Assembly: GCA_028023455.1 (NCBI GenBank)
Contig: JAQFVV010000017.1
Coordinates: forward strand, 3,397,501-3,461,500
From: Epiperipatus broadwayi
Lineage: Eukaryota; Onychophora; Udeonychophora; Euonychophora; Peripatidae
Direction of reading: 5' to 3'
Length of the DNA stretch: 64,000 nucleotides
Shown: piece after piece, positions 1-11,300 of the stretch
How positions within the stretch are numbered: position 1 is the first letter of the stretch
Layout of the letters: every line of letters starts with the position of its first letter
The notes under the pieces: generated by a model
Database searches by the model: none
Told to the model about the DNA's origin: nothing
What the model saw: only the letters and a program-made list of their open reading frames with translations
Made by a program: the position numbers and the translations under genes

Positions 1-530
1 AAACAAAATTTTAATGAAATAGTGCTGGTTGAATGATTTTGCTTTGTCTTAAAATTTATTTAAAGTTATTTTAAAATGTGTTCTTGGTCTGAACACAAAT
101 TAAACCAGATGTGTGTGATGTAAGATTTTCCAAGAAACAGGCAAACTTTTAAAACAGATTTAATTGTGTAAACATTGTGTTATATATGTATTCTAGTCAT
201 TTCTAGAATGAAAATTACATGCAAGTTTTAAGCTATAAAGAATAAATGTATACATTTTCATTTTAATAAAATAAAGATTTATAACTAATAATTTGATTCT
301 AATGCTAATAAACAGTTTTGCATTACAGCGTCCTCGCATATATATGTGTTCATACCTATATAACAATGTATACACAGATACACATTAAATTTAAAATAGA
401 CACTATATACATATACATACATTAATATACACGAATATACATGGACTTGGAGGGGTTTAAATACAGGATCAACTTTACTATTAAACGTAGTAGGTGAAAC
501 AGAATTTTAGTCAATAAATACTGTTTCATA
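1..530. repeat. Long direct repeat, copy 1 (continues past window start)
   Basis: This AT-rich segment matches 8936-9510 in the same orientation over nearly its whole length. Shared landmarks include gattttgctttgtcttaaa near the left end and catggacttggaggggttta near the right end. Identity is clearly below 100 percent, with many small indels. The two copies lie on either side of a decayed Ty3/gypsy element, so they could belong to its LTRs or simply be an unrelated dispersed repeat. No coding potential is visible. Confidence 0.7.
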
Positions 531-1000
531 TCCCTAAAATCATGAAAAAAATAAAGAGAGAGAAAAAAGAAATTACTTACAATTTAGTATGCAATCATGA
601 ATTAAAATTTTTTTAGACCTGAGTTATAAATTTTAACCCATTTATGTTAGTCTTGCCTAGTTGACTTTAAAGTTTTTGTACTCCCAACATCTCATCAGAT
701 TTGTGGTATAACCAATGCATAAAATAGTTATAATACAATTAAATAATATTACAAAAAGACTCATTTCCATAATTCAGTATCCAGAATGAATACTATTCAT
801 ACTAAAATAAGAATATAAATATACAAATGTAAAATATGTACATATTTATATAGGGAAAAGAAAGCAGATCTCTAAATAAGATTATATACTTCAAGTAGGG
901 TCTGGGAGTTTAATTTTTAAAGGCTTTAAGCTGTGTGTATATTTAGATAATGATTATGCTGCCTTTCAGTGTAAATGCATTTTCTCTTTGATTACTCTGG
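531..1000. other. AT-rich stretch without a gene
   Basis: Apart from a short purine-rich run near 544-575, nothing recognisable is seen. It lies downstream (minus sense) of the gypsy integrase remnant and may be the untranslated 3' part of that element. Confidence 0.5.
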
Positions 1001-1299
1001 TTCTTATAATAAGAAAAAAATTTCCCATACTCCCCTAACAACTTATTGCTAGGCTGTATGGATCAAATTCACATCCAATCCTCACACAGAAGGCATGCAT
1101 GTGATGGCACTCTTTTATCCTTCACACTGCTATCCAGTCTGTTAGATTTAGCCTGACACTGGTCCTCGATCAGGTTCACATTCATATCTTTCAATGATAA
1201 TGATATTTGAACCACTGGTGGGTATAGCTGTCCATAAAAAAGTTTTGATGGAAAAAATCCTTCATTCCAAGTTTCATAAATTTTTTTTCATGATAGTCT

Positions 1300-1960
1300 T
1301 GGTTTGACCCACCCAACCCTATAATGGTTTGATCCCACATGTGTTCAGTACAATCTCTCTATTTCCCTCATAACTTTTTCACTTGAGTTTAACTGGGGAT
1401 TTCTGATGGAGGTCAAAATGTGTTTAGCATCCTGACCTCTTAACCAGGACCTCCATTCATCTGAGGTAAAAGCTGTCCTGTCCCATGGACTCATAATATG
1501 GTTTCTCTACAATGGGGAACTTAAAATTCTGAAGAGCATGAATAGTATTCTATGTGTCAGACTGTCGCATATAGTATGCCCAGATGTGTTGGAAAATATG
1601 TCATATGTAACAAGCAGATGTCTGTAGCTTCAATAACGAGGTAGGGGTCCATAGTGGTCAATTGCCAATAGCTCATCCAGCTTGAATGTAGCAATCAGTG
1701 ATATAGGTCCCACCTATGGCTTGTTTGGTGGTTTTTTCCTGGCACAGGTGGTGCACATGCAGATGACTTTCAGAATGCCTTCATATATTGCCTCCTCAGT
1801 TTTGTGAGGTCTTTAGTAACTAACCAACCTGTGGACATATTGGAGGACCTGATCCCTGAGATCTGGGGGTATTAAAGTCTTCCATAAGCACTTGATCTAT
1901 CAGATCTTTCTCTGCTGATGCCATTACAGATTTAAGTGTACTCATATGCTCTTTGGCCTC
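1300..1960 (-). pseudogene. Integrase remnant of Ty3/gypsy element
   Basis: In minus-strand translation a zinc-finger-like segment with two Cys (VICMCTTCARK, about 1735-1770) precedes the core. The core opens with AIDHYGPLP near 1640-1690, which carries the first catalytic Asp of the DDE integrase fold. A later block, DRTAFTSDEWRSWLR followed by HILTSIRNPQLNS near 1385-1495, matches the second Asp region and the TS..NPQ.N signature of retroviral-type integrases. Stops and frame changes lie between these blocks, so no integrase can be made. Confidence 0.8.
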
Positions 1961-2099
1961 TCTCCTTTAGGTACTTTTCTCTCCCTTAACTGGTCCATGA
2001 TTAAATAATATATTGGGTATCGTTCCTTCCAGTATTGCATGTTCCTTAATGTGTTTCAAATGAGTCATTTGCAATGTACCTCACAATTCCAAAAGCCTC

Positions 2100-2560
2100 C
2101 ATAACCACTGAGGGATTGATGGCCACTGGGTATCTGCTTAGGATATCTGCTACAATATTCTCTGGGCCAGGACAATATATAACCTGGTAATTAAATCTCT
2201 ACTGAGCCAGGTTCCATTGGATGAGGCTGTCATTTGTCAGATAGATCCTATTGAGGAAGACTGTGCATTGATGATCAGTGATAATGATGACCTATGAACT
2301 GAGGAAAAACTGAAATTTTCTCAGAGCTACATGATTACCAGTACCTCTTGCTCCATGGTGGTGTAATTAAGTAGGCCCCTTTAATGTCCTATTACTAAAA
2401 CAATACCTGTTGCTGCTATATACTATTTATTTGAAACAGTACCATACCTAGGTGTGTAGGCCTGTGTAGCTGCTATCTGTTTGCAAGTAAAATGGTTGGC
2501 CAAGGTCAGGGTGGTATAACACAACAGTGTTGAGGAACTGCTGTTTCACCTTGTTGAATT
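2100..2560 (-). pseudogene. RNase H remnant of Ty3/gypsy element
   Basis: The minus-strand reading contains PGPENIVADILSRYPV at about 2110-2190, the conserved end of gypsy RNase H domains (PG..N.VAD.LSR). Upstream, a decayed H-rich segment carries SLSLIINAQSSS. In-frame stops interrupt the domain. It sits between the RT and integrase remnants, as expected for the family. Confidence 0.75.
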
Positions 2561-2739
2561 CCTGGGTACTCTCACTGCACTCCACTTCATGTCTCTCTTA
2601 ACCATCTCAATCAATTTGGCCATGTTCTGTGCAAAGCCAGAGGTAAAATCAATGGTAGTAATTGCATAGGTCTAGGAATGGATTGCATTTATCTAGGCAT
2701 GGTGGGCTTGGGGAATCTTTTTATCATCTCAATCTTGTC

Positions 2740-3560
2740 TAGATGAGTCTGCAATTCTTCTCCATCCACTATATGTCTCAAAAAGGATATTTTCTGATGG
2801 GAAAAATGGCTCTTCTTCAGATTTTCAGGCATATTTATCTGAATGCATTCCTAAAAGAATTTTGCTAGATGTTGTAGATGTTTCTGGAGGATTGATGGGT
2901 ATGACTACTATGTTGCCCATGTAACAGACTAAATGCTGTTTTATTTCCACTGACAGAATCGGGTCTAAACACCTAATCAACCCAGCACCACTGTTAATTA
3001 ATCCAAATGTACCCTCTGAAACATGTGTGTGTGGCTGTTGTATCATAATGCAGTGTATTTGTGGTCCTTTGGGTCAAGCACTATCTGCCAATAGCTTTCC
3101 ATGAGATCAAATGAGAAAAAGATGTTTTTCCTGGCCAAGCACAGGAAGATTTCTCATCATCATGGTGGTTGTCTCTTTCAGGGATGGTGATGCTTTTTAA
3201 TCTTCTTGCATCCAGGCACATTCTCATGAAACTGTCCCATTTCCTCACTATAACCAGTGGGTTGCTGTAGGGTGAGAGTTCTTTCTTGATGACACCCCAT
3301 TCTATCATTGCATTTGGGTTTCCACTGTCTTCTAGTATTGAATAGAATTAGTTATGTATGAGACCAGAAGTTCATCTCTTCCTTGACCTTTATACAGTGC
3401 ATATACCCTTGGATTATTCCAAAGTCTTGAAAAAGCTTGCTTATTATCCTCCAAGACTGCCCTTAATATCCTCCAATTCCTTTTCTGGGTTGGTGTGGCT
3501 TCCCTGACTTTCTCATTTATAAGTTCCCCATCTAGGTCTGGTTTTAGATACAATGCTTAG
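2740..3560 (-). pseudogene. Reverse transcriptase remnant of Ty3/gypsy element
   Basis: Minus-strand frames show GVIKKELSPYSNPLVIV and MRMCLDARRLKSIT (3190-3300), the fingers region where gypsy RTs read S.YS.P.V.V and RMC.DYR.LN. Further on come FGLINSGAGLIRCLD and VCYMGNIVVI (2880-3010). The second is the YxDD active-site block, here changed to YMGN, so the two catalytic Asp are lost. Several frameshifts split the domain. The product would be inactive even without the stops. Confidence 0.82.
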
Positions 3561-3759
3561 ATTTCTGCCTGCCTGGGTAATGCTTCCAGCTTGATCTTTT
3601 TTTGATTCAGGGCCACCATATTCTTCTAGAAGCTAATGATACCCTTAGGTCAGCTCAAGAAGTCAGTGCCCATTACTATAATCCTGCAGCAAGCCATTCA
3701 TTACAATGAATGTGTGACCAATCTTAAGGTGTCCCCACACTATACTCTAACCACAGTCT

Positions 3760-3925
3760 TTTTTCCATCCATGAGAATCATCTGTAGCATCCTGAATGGA
3801 AGCTTTTGATACAAGATGCATTTGTTTTTCTATCTTGGACAGCCATCCTTTTGCTGTGAACAAGACCTGACTTCCAGTATCTATGAGAGCAAAATGCCAT
3901 AAATGTGAACAATATCTATGGTGCA
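3760..3925 (-). pseudogene. Aspartic protease remnant of Ty3/gypsy element
   Basis: A minus-strand frame reads FALIDTGSQVLFTAKGWL at about 3845-3905. The ALIDTGS core is the active-site signature of retropepsins, with the catalytic Asp preserved. It lies between gag and RT as in gypsy polyproteins. The remainder of the domain is not open. Confidence 0.75.
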
Positions 3926-4299
3926 GGCTTCCACTGCAGCCTTGTACTTGATCTTATCCATTACTTCTATAATGATACCCACTCACTGGGGTTTACTACT
4001 TTTATTCCCTATCAGTTTCATGGATGTCCGATAAGGGAAATGGCTCAATGTGACTCTCTGAGGTTTAACAACTGTCTGTTTTAGTATGGCCTTTTAATTT
4101 TAGTTTGGATATTCAGCCTTGGTCCTTGAAACCTGGAAGCTCAGTTATACCTTGTCATGATTGCTTGGCACCTAAGAGATTCTATTTTGTATACCTTCTA
4201 TGGGACTCTTTAGAAAATGGGATATAATCAATCAATGTAAGAAATTCAGACATTTCTTAAATAGTCCATATTCTTCATCGTATGATTATTTGCTGCACT

Positions 4300-6006
4300 T
4301 GGGTTGGTATGTTCTGCTGGATGGCTCTAATTATCTGTTTCTGTAAAAGGGAATATCACCAAGGATCTCAAACAAGCTACCTGTTGCATAAACATTCCCT
4401 TAATAATTGAGCCATACCATCCTCAGAGCAAAGCATGGTAGATTTCATCCTAAGTTCCTTGTTCCAAAAGGTCTTTATCAGGGACATGGCATATTGGCCA
4501 AAAGTAAAGGATTTCTCAGTATAGCATTCCCACCAAGTCTTAGTATACCCTTGCAAGTAGTAGGTTATGAGGGTGACATGACCCATCTGAACCACTTTCT
4601 GAAAATGGAACAGTTCTCACAAACTTGCAATTTGGGTTTGGGGCTTTCCCTACTTCACCATTGAATGCCTTCATCCTGTCTGAACATTTAAAGACATTCC
4701 AACAGACTTCTACCCTAACACTCAGACATCCTCTCTTTGTAAGTGTCATTTGTTCACTACTTCCTTCTATGGAGCTCAGTATGGAAAGTCTCATTCTCTC
4801 AGGGTTGTTCTTCCTTGGGTCCTTAGTCTCTTGTACCAAACTACTTTTCCCCAATGGTCATTTAATCTGGGTTCTGTGTTGTCTTTGTGATATAATCCCC
4901 TGACTCTGGTCATATTATGACATTTCTTGATAGGTTTCCTCCCTGGATTCAACCTGACCTATAGTACCTTCATTAATTCTCAAAGCTTCCCTACCATCTC
5001 CTTCCACCTTGAATATTTTGTTCTTCAACCCCTGGAGAACCCTGATTATTTTGGCCCTTTCCTTCACAGCTATCTTATTACTTTGGGTGATGTTCTCCTT
5101 AATGTTCTCCTTAACCTCATATCATTTGTTCTTGCATCTTCTCATGTGACTATTGCAAGCTTTTGATAATGTCTTCTTGCTCCTTCTGACATCTTCAACC
5201 TTCTAAACCACCATGGATCTGGGATATTGCCCCTTGGATGAATGTTTTATGTTTGGTTACCATGTCTTTGGTCACTACACATTCTTCTTTCAGAGTCTAT
5301 ATGGCTGCTGTGGTTTCCTTTCTATGATCCCAAATTCCACAAACTTAGCATGTGCCTCTTCATAGCCTTTTGACAACCTATTCTCAGCCCTTCCATCTTT
5401 TTGACTAGGGCTTGGAAGCTATTCGTCATTTCAATCAGTTTCTGCTGGTTCATCTCCATATTTTGACTCAGGCCTTGGAGGCTATTCCTCATTTTGGCCC
5501 ATTGCTGTTGGTTCATTTCCATTATTTCTTTGACTCTTGTTTCCTTTTCTTCCTTTGCCTTTTCCCCCTAGCTTTGGCTTCCTCCATTGCCATTTTTCTT
5601 TAACTTCTGCCTTTTGATCCCTAGTTTGGTCTCCTACCATCAGGTTTTGTATCATTTTCTTCATCCATGCATCCATTCCTCTGTTGGAACTCCCTGTCCT
5701 ACTCTCAATGAATTCATACCCTAGATAGTTCTCCAATAGACAAGGGGCTTTCTATGGGCTTGCTCTCAGGATAGTGGCTTGTGCTTACTTCTTCTGCCTC
5801 ACTTTCTATGGACTTGCTCTCAGGATAGTGGCTTGTGCTTACTTCTTCTGCCTCGCCTTCTGTACTACTACTATCCCCTAATTCCCTCCCCTGACCTAAT
5901 CATCTCTTCCTTTACCAATAGCCTCCTCCTCTGACTTTTCCTCCTTAACCTCACTCACTTTCCCCACTGTCTCCTCTTTCATGCTACTATCCATTTGGTG
6001 CATGCT
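4300..6006 (-). pseudogene. Gag remnant of Ty3/gypsy element
   Basis: The N-terminal part (about 5890-6006) starts with a Met and is rich in Glu and Lys (KEEKSEEEAIGKG) before a stop. The middle (5320-5520) repeats MEMNQQ.. Gln-rich segments. The 4377-4595 frame contains YYLQGYTKTWWECY and FWNKE, resembling the Trp-containing capsid block of plant and animal gypsy Gag. No CCHC knuckle could be identified with confidence. Frameshifts and stops occur throughout. Confidence 0.7.
5749..5856 (-). repeat. 54-bp tandem duplication inside gag
   Basis: Two adjacent units of 54 bp begin at 5749 and 5803 and differ at only a few positions. The unit is 18 codons and translates on the minus strand as EAEEVSTSHYPESKSIES, so the duplication keeps frame. 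It lies in the acidic N-terminal part of the decayed gag. Confidence 0.85.
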
Positions 6007-6451
6007 GAAACATATTTTTGCTATTGTTTTTAATTTTTGAATTATTCATTCTCGCTATGACTTTATCATTAATAATCTGGTTGTGCTTTGCCCTCCCCTG
6101 ACAAGAAAATGGTCTATAAGGTTGATTCTGCTCTGCCTTTTTAATTTACCTTTTAACATTCCTTGCTCTTAGTGCCCCATTTGCCTATGTTACTAAGCAG
6201 CATATAATTTATCATAAAAATTAATAATAAAAGAAAAATTTTTTATCAAAATTTTTTTACCAAAGGTCTCAGTCCCTTGTATATCCACAGAACCATTAAT
6301 TTTTTTAATTAAATCCATGATTGCTAATTATCATTCCATTTATAAAATTTTGACTCCAAGCACCTGTATATATAATATAATCTTGCCTAATCTCACATTC
6401 CAATCCAAATCGATGGTTCTAACCTGTTTGAGTCATCTTCAGGTGCCAGTT
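6007..6451 (-). other. Gypsy leader with putative primer-binding site
   Basis: No ORF is seen. On the minus strand, CTGACA ending at 6451 is followed by two bases and then TGGCACCTGAAGATGACT (6448 down to 6431). TG/CA-type LTR ends followed by a TGG-starting primer-binding site are the usual gypsy arrangement, and gag begins about 440 bp further on. The matching tRNA was not identified, so this is an inference. Confidence 0.4.
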
Positions 6452-8935
6452 GTCAGTTAGTGAGACATACATATATAATTAATAATGATAATGAACCTCC
6501 TAAGTTACAATATGCCTTAAGAATTATGTGAAATTCTTATCAAACCATACCCATGTGTTAACTTTAAATTTTAAATTGACAAGCAATTTACAAGTCTTAT
6601 CTCCAGAAAAAACATTTGTTCCATATATTCATATAAATTATAATGCCAACATATTATATTGGAAGAGAAAATATATAGCCTATTCTGGGTAATGGAAAAT
6701 AATCATTGAGCCTCCACGATGGCATGCCATTGAGAAAAAAATTTTACATATATTTTTTTATTACACATCAATATGCATTCAGTTCAGGGCTGTGGAAAGT
6801 AATTGTAACCACATGATTGGGCAGCCATCTCTGGGGAAAAATTTTAACATATGTAACAGTCATATTTATGCAACAAAATCCAGAGTTTTGTCAAATTGTC
6901 CCAAAAGCTAATCTAGATGAGGTGTTGAGACCTCAAATCAGATTGCACCCCAGTTCCTTCACCAATGCTCCATGATTTAGTAACATATGGATGGCATGAG
7001 ACTCAGGGAATAATCAATAAATTAACAATTAACTAAATAAACACACACACACATGATTTACTGAGATAATACATATAATAAGAATTTAACACTAAAATAG
7101 AATAGATTTGGATAAGATTTGGGATGGATTGCGAATAACACACTAAACATTATTACAAATTTAATATCTTTAATTATTAAATTATAAGTTATTTATACAA
7201 AAATACTCACAGGTGTTATACAATGATGAGTTGAGTTAGTATAGGGTCTCATCTTTAGGATGCACTTTAATTTCAAAGTTAATTACAATGTAATGCCTTC
7301 AGTTTATAATCAAGTCTGAATATGGTATGCCATCTATTCTAGGCTTGCTATGAATTAAATCTTACAAGAATGACAACTGACAAAATATAATTTATTTTGA
7401 TTAACTTATACATAATGAGCAATAAATGTGATCCCTACACAGATTATTATATAAACTAGATCTGGTGTTCAGATCAATGCTAAACTGAATAATAATGTAA
7501 AGGAATAAACTGGTATTTGTAGCAAAGTTCTTGATACTAAGGCAGTACATTAACTAAATAAAAGTTGTGGTCCAAATGTGTGATTAGTCGTGGGATTTAG
7601 TATTTGGTTCCCTCGCACCATATGACGCTATTAGAATATGAACCTTTTTTTCTGGTGATCAGAGCAGCATTACAGATTGGTTTTTGGATCCTCATGTTTC
7701 AGTTCTAAAGAGGCTGTCTAAACTAAAATAAAGGGTGGGATGGTGTTTTACCAAAAACCCATTTACAAAGAAATATAGAAAGGCATATTGCATGCATGTG
7801 CTTTGTAAAGACACATTCATAACACTCATAAAAATATTAATATTACAATTAAACTAATGCACTAAATATTTTAGTTTCATTCTGCAAAACTACCTTATCC
7901 CAGTCCACTATTTAGCATACTTAAAACATGCTAAGAAGGGTTTTATTAATCTAGTTTAAAATGTCAATCTGGATAGCTTATATAATAAACTAAGGGGGAG
8001 AAAATAAGCATATTTGGGGTTTAACTTATTTATTAATGATATGATTTTATAATGCAAACCATAACGATAAGCTAAAACATAGTAGCCTCACTAAATATAC
8101 ATATATAAAATAGATATCAAAACAGAGATTTATGTTTGCTAAAGAAGCAGCATAAATCAATTACAGGAGAGCTTATAATCATCTCTCTAAATTATTATTA
8201 TCAATTTCTGTTTTGATTTATGGCATATCATAAATATCAATGAAATAAACAAATAAAAAAATAGAATAGGCATGATGACAGATTAGAAAAGTATATATAT
8301 ATATGTAATAACTGGTTACAGTTATTATGTTTAGGGAAATTATTTTAAATCATAATTATTAATTTAAGTAGGCAAGATTGTTACACTTATTATGATTATC
8401 ATCAATTTAAAGTTACATTAAATTCCTATTACAGAGTTTAGTTATTTAAAAATTATTGATAAGTTGATAAAGCATGAACGTTCAATTGTATAGCTAGTGT
8501 GAAAAACTTATTAGAATAATTTAATTTTAGGTTTATTTTTAAAGAGCTCTGTAGGAAGAAATATTACCAATAATTTTCTTTATTGGGTTCAGATGTCTGC
8601 ATTGTAGTGACACTGTTACTACTACTTCTCTAGGCAAGTTGTTCTCCAATGTCTTCTTGGCAGGCTGTTGGTCTCAAACTCCTCCATTTCCAGAGACCAG
8701 TCACCCTTTTGGTGGATTTCTCACTGCTCATTACCATTTCAAAATGGGCGTAGCTCCCATCAGCAAGTACAGAATGAACTTTCAGTGCAAAATTTTTGGT
8801 TTTTTTATATTAACTCTTTGACACCCCCCTGACTCCCACAAAATCCATTAACTTGTTTACAGTTTTAAGTTTTTAATTTTACAATTTAACACAGTTTTAT
8901 TATCTTTAAAATTCTGCATTAAGATTTTAGAAAAG
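6452..8935 (-). other. AT-rich region, possibly a very long 5' LTR
   Basis: No gene is visible in 2.5 kb. If the PBS call at 6448 is right and the 1-530/8936-9510 direct repeat marks the other LTR edge, this stretch plus 8936-9510 would be a ~3 kb LTR on the minus strand whose partner lies mostly left of the window. An ordinary AT-rich spacer is equally possible. Confidence 0.25.
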
Positions 8936-9510
8936 ACAAAAGCAAAATTTTAATGAATAGAAAAATAATGCTGGTGACGATTTTGCTTTGTCTTAAAATT
9001 TATTTTAAACTTATTTTAAAATCTGTTCTGGTTCTCCACACATATGACATGAGATTTTCCAAAAAACAGGTAATCTTTTAAAATGGATTTAAATTGTGTA
9101 AATATTCTGTTATATATGTATTCTAGTCACCTCTAGAATTAAAATTATATGTGAGTTTTAAGCTAAATAATGAATAAATTTATACTATTAATTTAATTCT
9201 AACACTAATAAACATTTTTTTCATTACTTCTTTACACACACACACAAACATATATATATATATATGTGTGTGTGTGTGTTCATACATATGTAATACAAAC
9301 ATATATATATATATATGTGTGTGTGTGTGTTCATACATATGTAATGATACCTACACAGATCCGCATTTAATTTAAAATATACAAGTATACCCTATGTACG
9401 TATGCATACGTTAATATACACTAATATACACGAATATACATGGACTTGGAGGGGTTTAAATATAGGATAGATATTACAATGGAACATAGTGAGTGAAGTC
9501 AATGAATACC
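8936..9510. repeat. Long direct repeat, copy 2
   Basis: Matches 1-530 in the same orientation, with a larger microsatellite insertion (9236-9345) in the middle. The copies end in the shared block catggacttggaggggttta and diverge shortly after. See copy 1 for interpretation. Confidence 0.7.
9245..9345. repeat. Tandem duplication of a TA/TG microsatellite, period 51
   Basis: Two units made of (TA)n, (TG)n and ttcatacatatgtaat lie side by side with a period of 51 bp. The corresponding place in copy 1 of the surrounding repeat (about 338-362) holds only a short version. Confidence 0.8.
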
Positions 9511-9642
9511 ATTTAAATATGAAATTAATCAAAATCATTCATTAGTCAACCTAATTTAATGAGCATGCTACTAGCTCTAAGCAAGTTTTTTCCAATTCCA
9601 CAAGAGAAAGCATTTAAAATCTCTATTTAGAATTATCCCTAT

Positions 9643-9682
9643 CCCCAAACTTCTGTCAAGCTGATGACTATCATCAGTGAGG
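9643..9682 (-). ncRNA. Hammerhead-like motif, family D, degenerate
   Basis: On the minus strand CCUCA, CUGAUGA, a UAGUCAUCAGCUU stem-loop and UGGGG appear in hammerhead order. The expected GAAA is GACA here (A14 context lost), so cleavage is unlikely. Confidence 0.45.
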
Positions 9683-9946
9683 TGCTAGGACCTTCAGAAA
9701 CTAGATCTAAAATACAAATTCAAACCCAGCATTTATCAAATACTTAACTATTATGTAGAAAATTAGAAATTTTCAGACATCTACATGTCTTTACATTCAC
9801 CTATTTAGCTTAAATAGCTATACAGGACTGAATAATTTTCAGATACACTATATATTAATAACCTTAGTAATATTACATTGCCAAAGCCTTAAAAAGCAAA
9901 TGCCACAAGAGAAACATTAAAAATCTCTAATTAGAGTTATCCCTAT

Positions 9947-9986
9947 CCCCAAACCAGTTTCGAGCTGATGACTCTTATCAGTGAAA
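9947..9986 (-). ncRNA. Hammerhead-like motif, family D, G8 mutated
   Basis: The minus strand reads CUGAUAA, then GAGUCAUCAGCUC (stem II GAGU/GCUC), GAAA, then ACUGGU with U17 and UGGGG. Everything fits a type I hammerhead except A in place of the essential G8. The stem I partner is UUUCA rather than CCUCA. Confidence 0.5.
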
Positions 9987-10085
9987 TGCTAGAACATTCA
10001 CACACTAGATCTAAAATACAAACTCAAACAAAAATTAAAAAAAGCTTATTTAGAGCTATTAGCACACTCATTAGATTACATTTGT

Positions 10086-10499
10086 AAATACAAGCTTATT
10101 AAATTAGGTCATGTGATATATGACTTGATTTGCTTTCTATTAGTCAACCTTAGTGAATAATCTAAAATCTTAGACAATCATCATAAAGCCAAACTTAGGG
10201 TGTAATATTATAAAAGAGCAATCACCAAGTTTTTTGCTCCATGCATGAACATAAATGCTCAAATAATTGTAAAATTAAATCTTATATCAAATATGCTGGA
10301 ATTATTATACAACTGCTGATCATCAATGGTTTGAATCATCAGATATCATGAGTGTAATAGTCATCATTATGTTAGTTATTATCATCATAAAACATATAAA
10401 TAAAATGTATGGACTTTAAGGATGATCTTCATTATCTTAGTGTCATCTAAATAATTCTGAAAAGAATTATCCACAAAGCACCCATTAATACATATACTA
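10086..10499. other. AT-rich, no gene
   Basis: No coding, RNA or repeat signal is recognised here beyond short AT-rich runs. Confidence 0.5.
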
Positions 10500-10812
10500 T
10501 TGTTAAAACAGGCAAAACTCACTATACATATTACCACACACAGTAAGCTAGAGTAATCAATGGATGCCAGAAGGCTTGTGCATAAAATCCCCATCTAGTG
10601 CCTACTCATACAATACCCCCAGACTAGTTTCTGTCTTGTGGCCTTCATCAGTGAGGAGCCTTGGATCGATAAAGGCCACAAGACAGAAACTAGTCTGGGG
10701 ATATTGTATGAGTAGATATGGTGATTTTATGCACAAGCCTTCTGGCATCCATTGATTACTCTAGTTTGCTGTGTGTGGCAATATGTTTAGTGACATTTGC
10801 CTGTTTTAACAA
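10500..10812. mobile_element. Hammerhead repeat family C, foldback copy 1
   Basis: Left arm 10500-10637 and right arm 10676-10812 are reverse complements with few mismatches over roughly 137 bp, leaving a ~38 bp loop. Both ends read as aaaacaggcaaa or its complement. The transcript would fold into one long rod. A hammerhead motif lies on the minus strand at the loop (10616-10656). Related copies at 34591-34840 and 51863-52207 have decayed arms. Confidence 0.75.
10616..10656 (-). ncRNA. Hammerhead ribozyme motif, family C
   Basis: Minus-strand order: stem I CCUCA, CUGAUGA, stem II AGGCCACAAGACA, GAAA, stem III ACUAGU with C17, then UGGGG closing stem I (five pairs including one G-U). All core bases are present. 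The weak point is stem II, where the base pair next to the core would be A-A and one inner pair is lost (GAC instead of the GCC of other copies). Confidence 0.55.
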
Positions 10813-11040
10813 CAGTTATACATAAGCATAAGAAATAGTGGCCATGTGATGTTTATTGGCTTAATACATATCCTGTAAGTCTGAAGCTAGTTTTGAGATT
10901 GGAAGAATCCTGATGACTAAATAAAAGAAAATATATACAATCTATTCTAGCATTAAATATCTTTACTGTAATAACACAATAATAATCATATATAAATTAA
11001 TAGTTTAGTGCTGTATGTATATATATATATATATATATAT

Positions 11041-11117
11041 TTATATACTAAAATAAATAACACATAATTATATATATATATATATATATCCGATGTGTTA
11101 TTTATTTTAGTATATAA
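11041..11117. repeat. Foldback with 26-bp arms around (TA)n
   Basis: The 26-base arm at 11041-11066 (containing actaaaataaataacaca) is the reverse complement of 11092-11117, allowing one mismatch. The loop between them is mostly (TA)n. It may be a MITE or a local inverted duplication. Confidence 0.7.
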
Positions 11118-11300
11118 ATCTATGGGCATCCACTCATCAGTAAAAAATTTAAAAACACAACTGAATTACTTGTGATTATCAACAAAATTTTTAAAATTCA
11201 GTTGTCAATTAAAAATATCAGGCACAGAATGAGATCAAACCCTGAGTTAAGCATGGCCAATAAGGGTTGGTTTACTGATGGGTGAGTGCTCGTAGATTTA
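11117..11300. repeat. Imperfect inverted repeat (~28-bp arms)
   Basis: Left arm 11117-11144 (atgggcatccactcatcagt) and right arm 11271-11300 pair with a few mismatches around a 125-bp interior. The left arm contains a CUGAUGA complement but no GAAA partner follows, so I do not call a ribozyme. It is possibly a small MITE. Confidence 0.55.

Larger units (their letters stand above)
1000..6006 (-). mobile_element. Degenerate Ty3/gypsy retrotransposon, internal region
   Basis: Read on the minus strand, fragments appear in the order gag (6.0-4.3 kb), aspartic protease (3.9 kb), reverse transcriptase (3.6-2.7 kb), RNase H (2.5-2.1 kb) and integrase (2.0-1.3 kb). The order RT, RNase H, integrase is diagnostic of Ty3/gypsy rather than Ty1/copia. 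Each domain is broken by stops and frameshifts and no open frame exceeds about 105 codons, so the element is dead. GC content is visibly higher than the flanks, which fits a coding origin. Possible LTRs are discussed at 6452-8935. Confidence 0.88.
9551..10085 (-). mobile_element. Hammerhead repeat family D, tandem dimer (period ~305)
   Basis: Two units share cacaagagaaa.. and ttatccctatccccaaac, starting near 9598 and 9903 (period about 305 bp). Each carries an HHR-like motif on the minus strand. The outer edges (about 9551-9595 and 10035-10085) are imperfect inverted repeats sharing the block agctcta. A third copy lies at 47690-48125. No ORF is present. The dimer of short HHR-bearing units resembles retrozyme loci; the family itself is not one I recognise. 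Confidence 0.65.

Noticed and set aside
11130-11150. Hammerhead core (CUGAUGA complement) in the 11117-11300 inverted repeat
   Set aside because: No stem II followed by GAAA and no stem I partner could be found.
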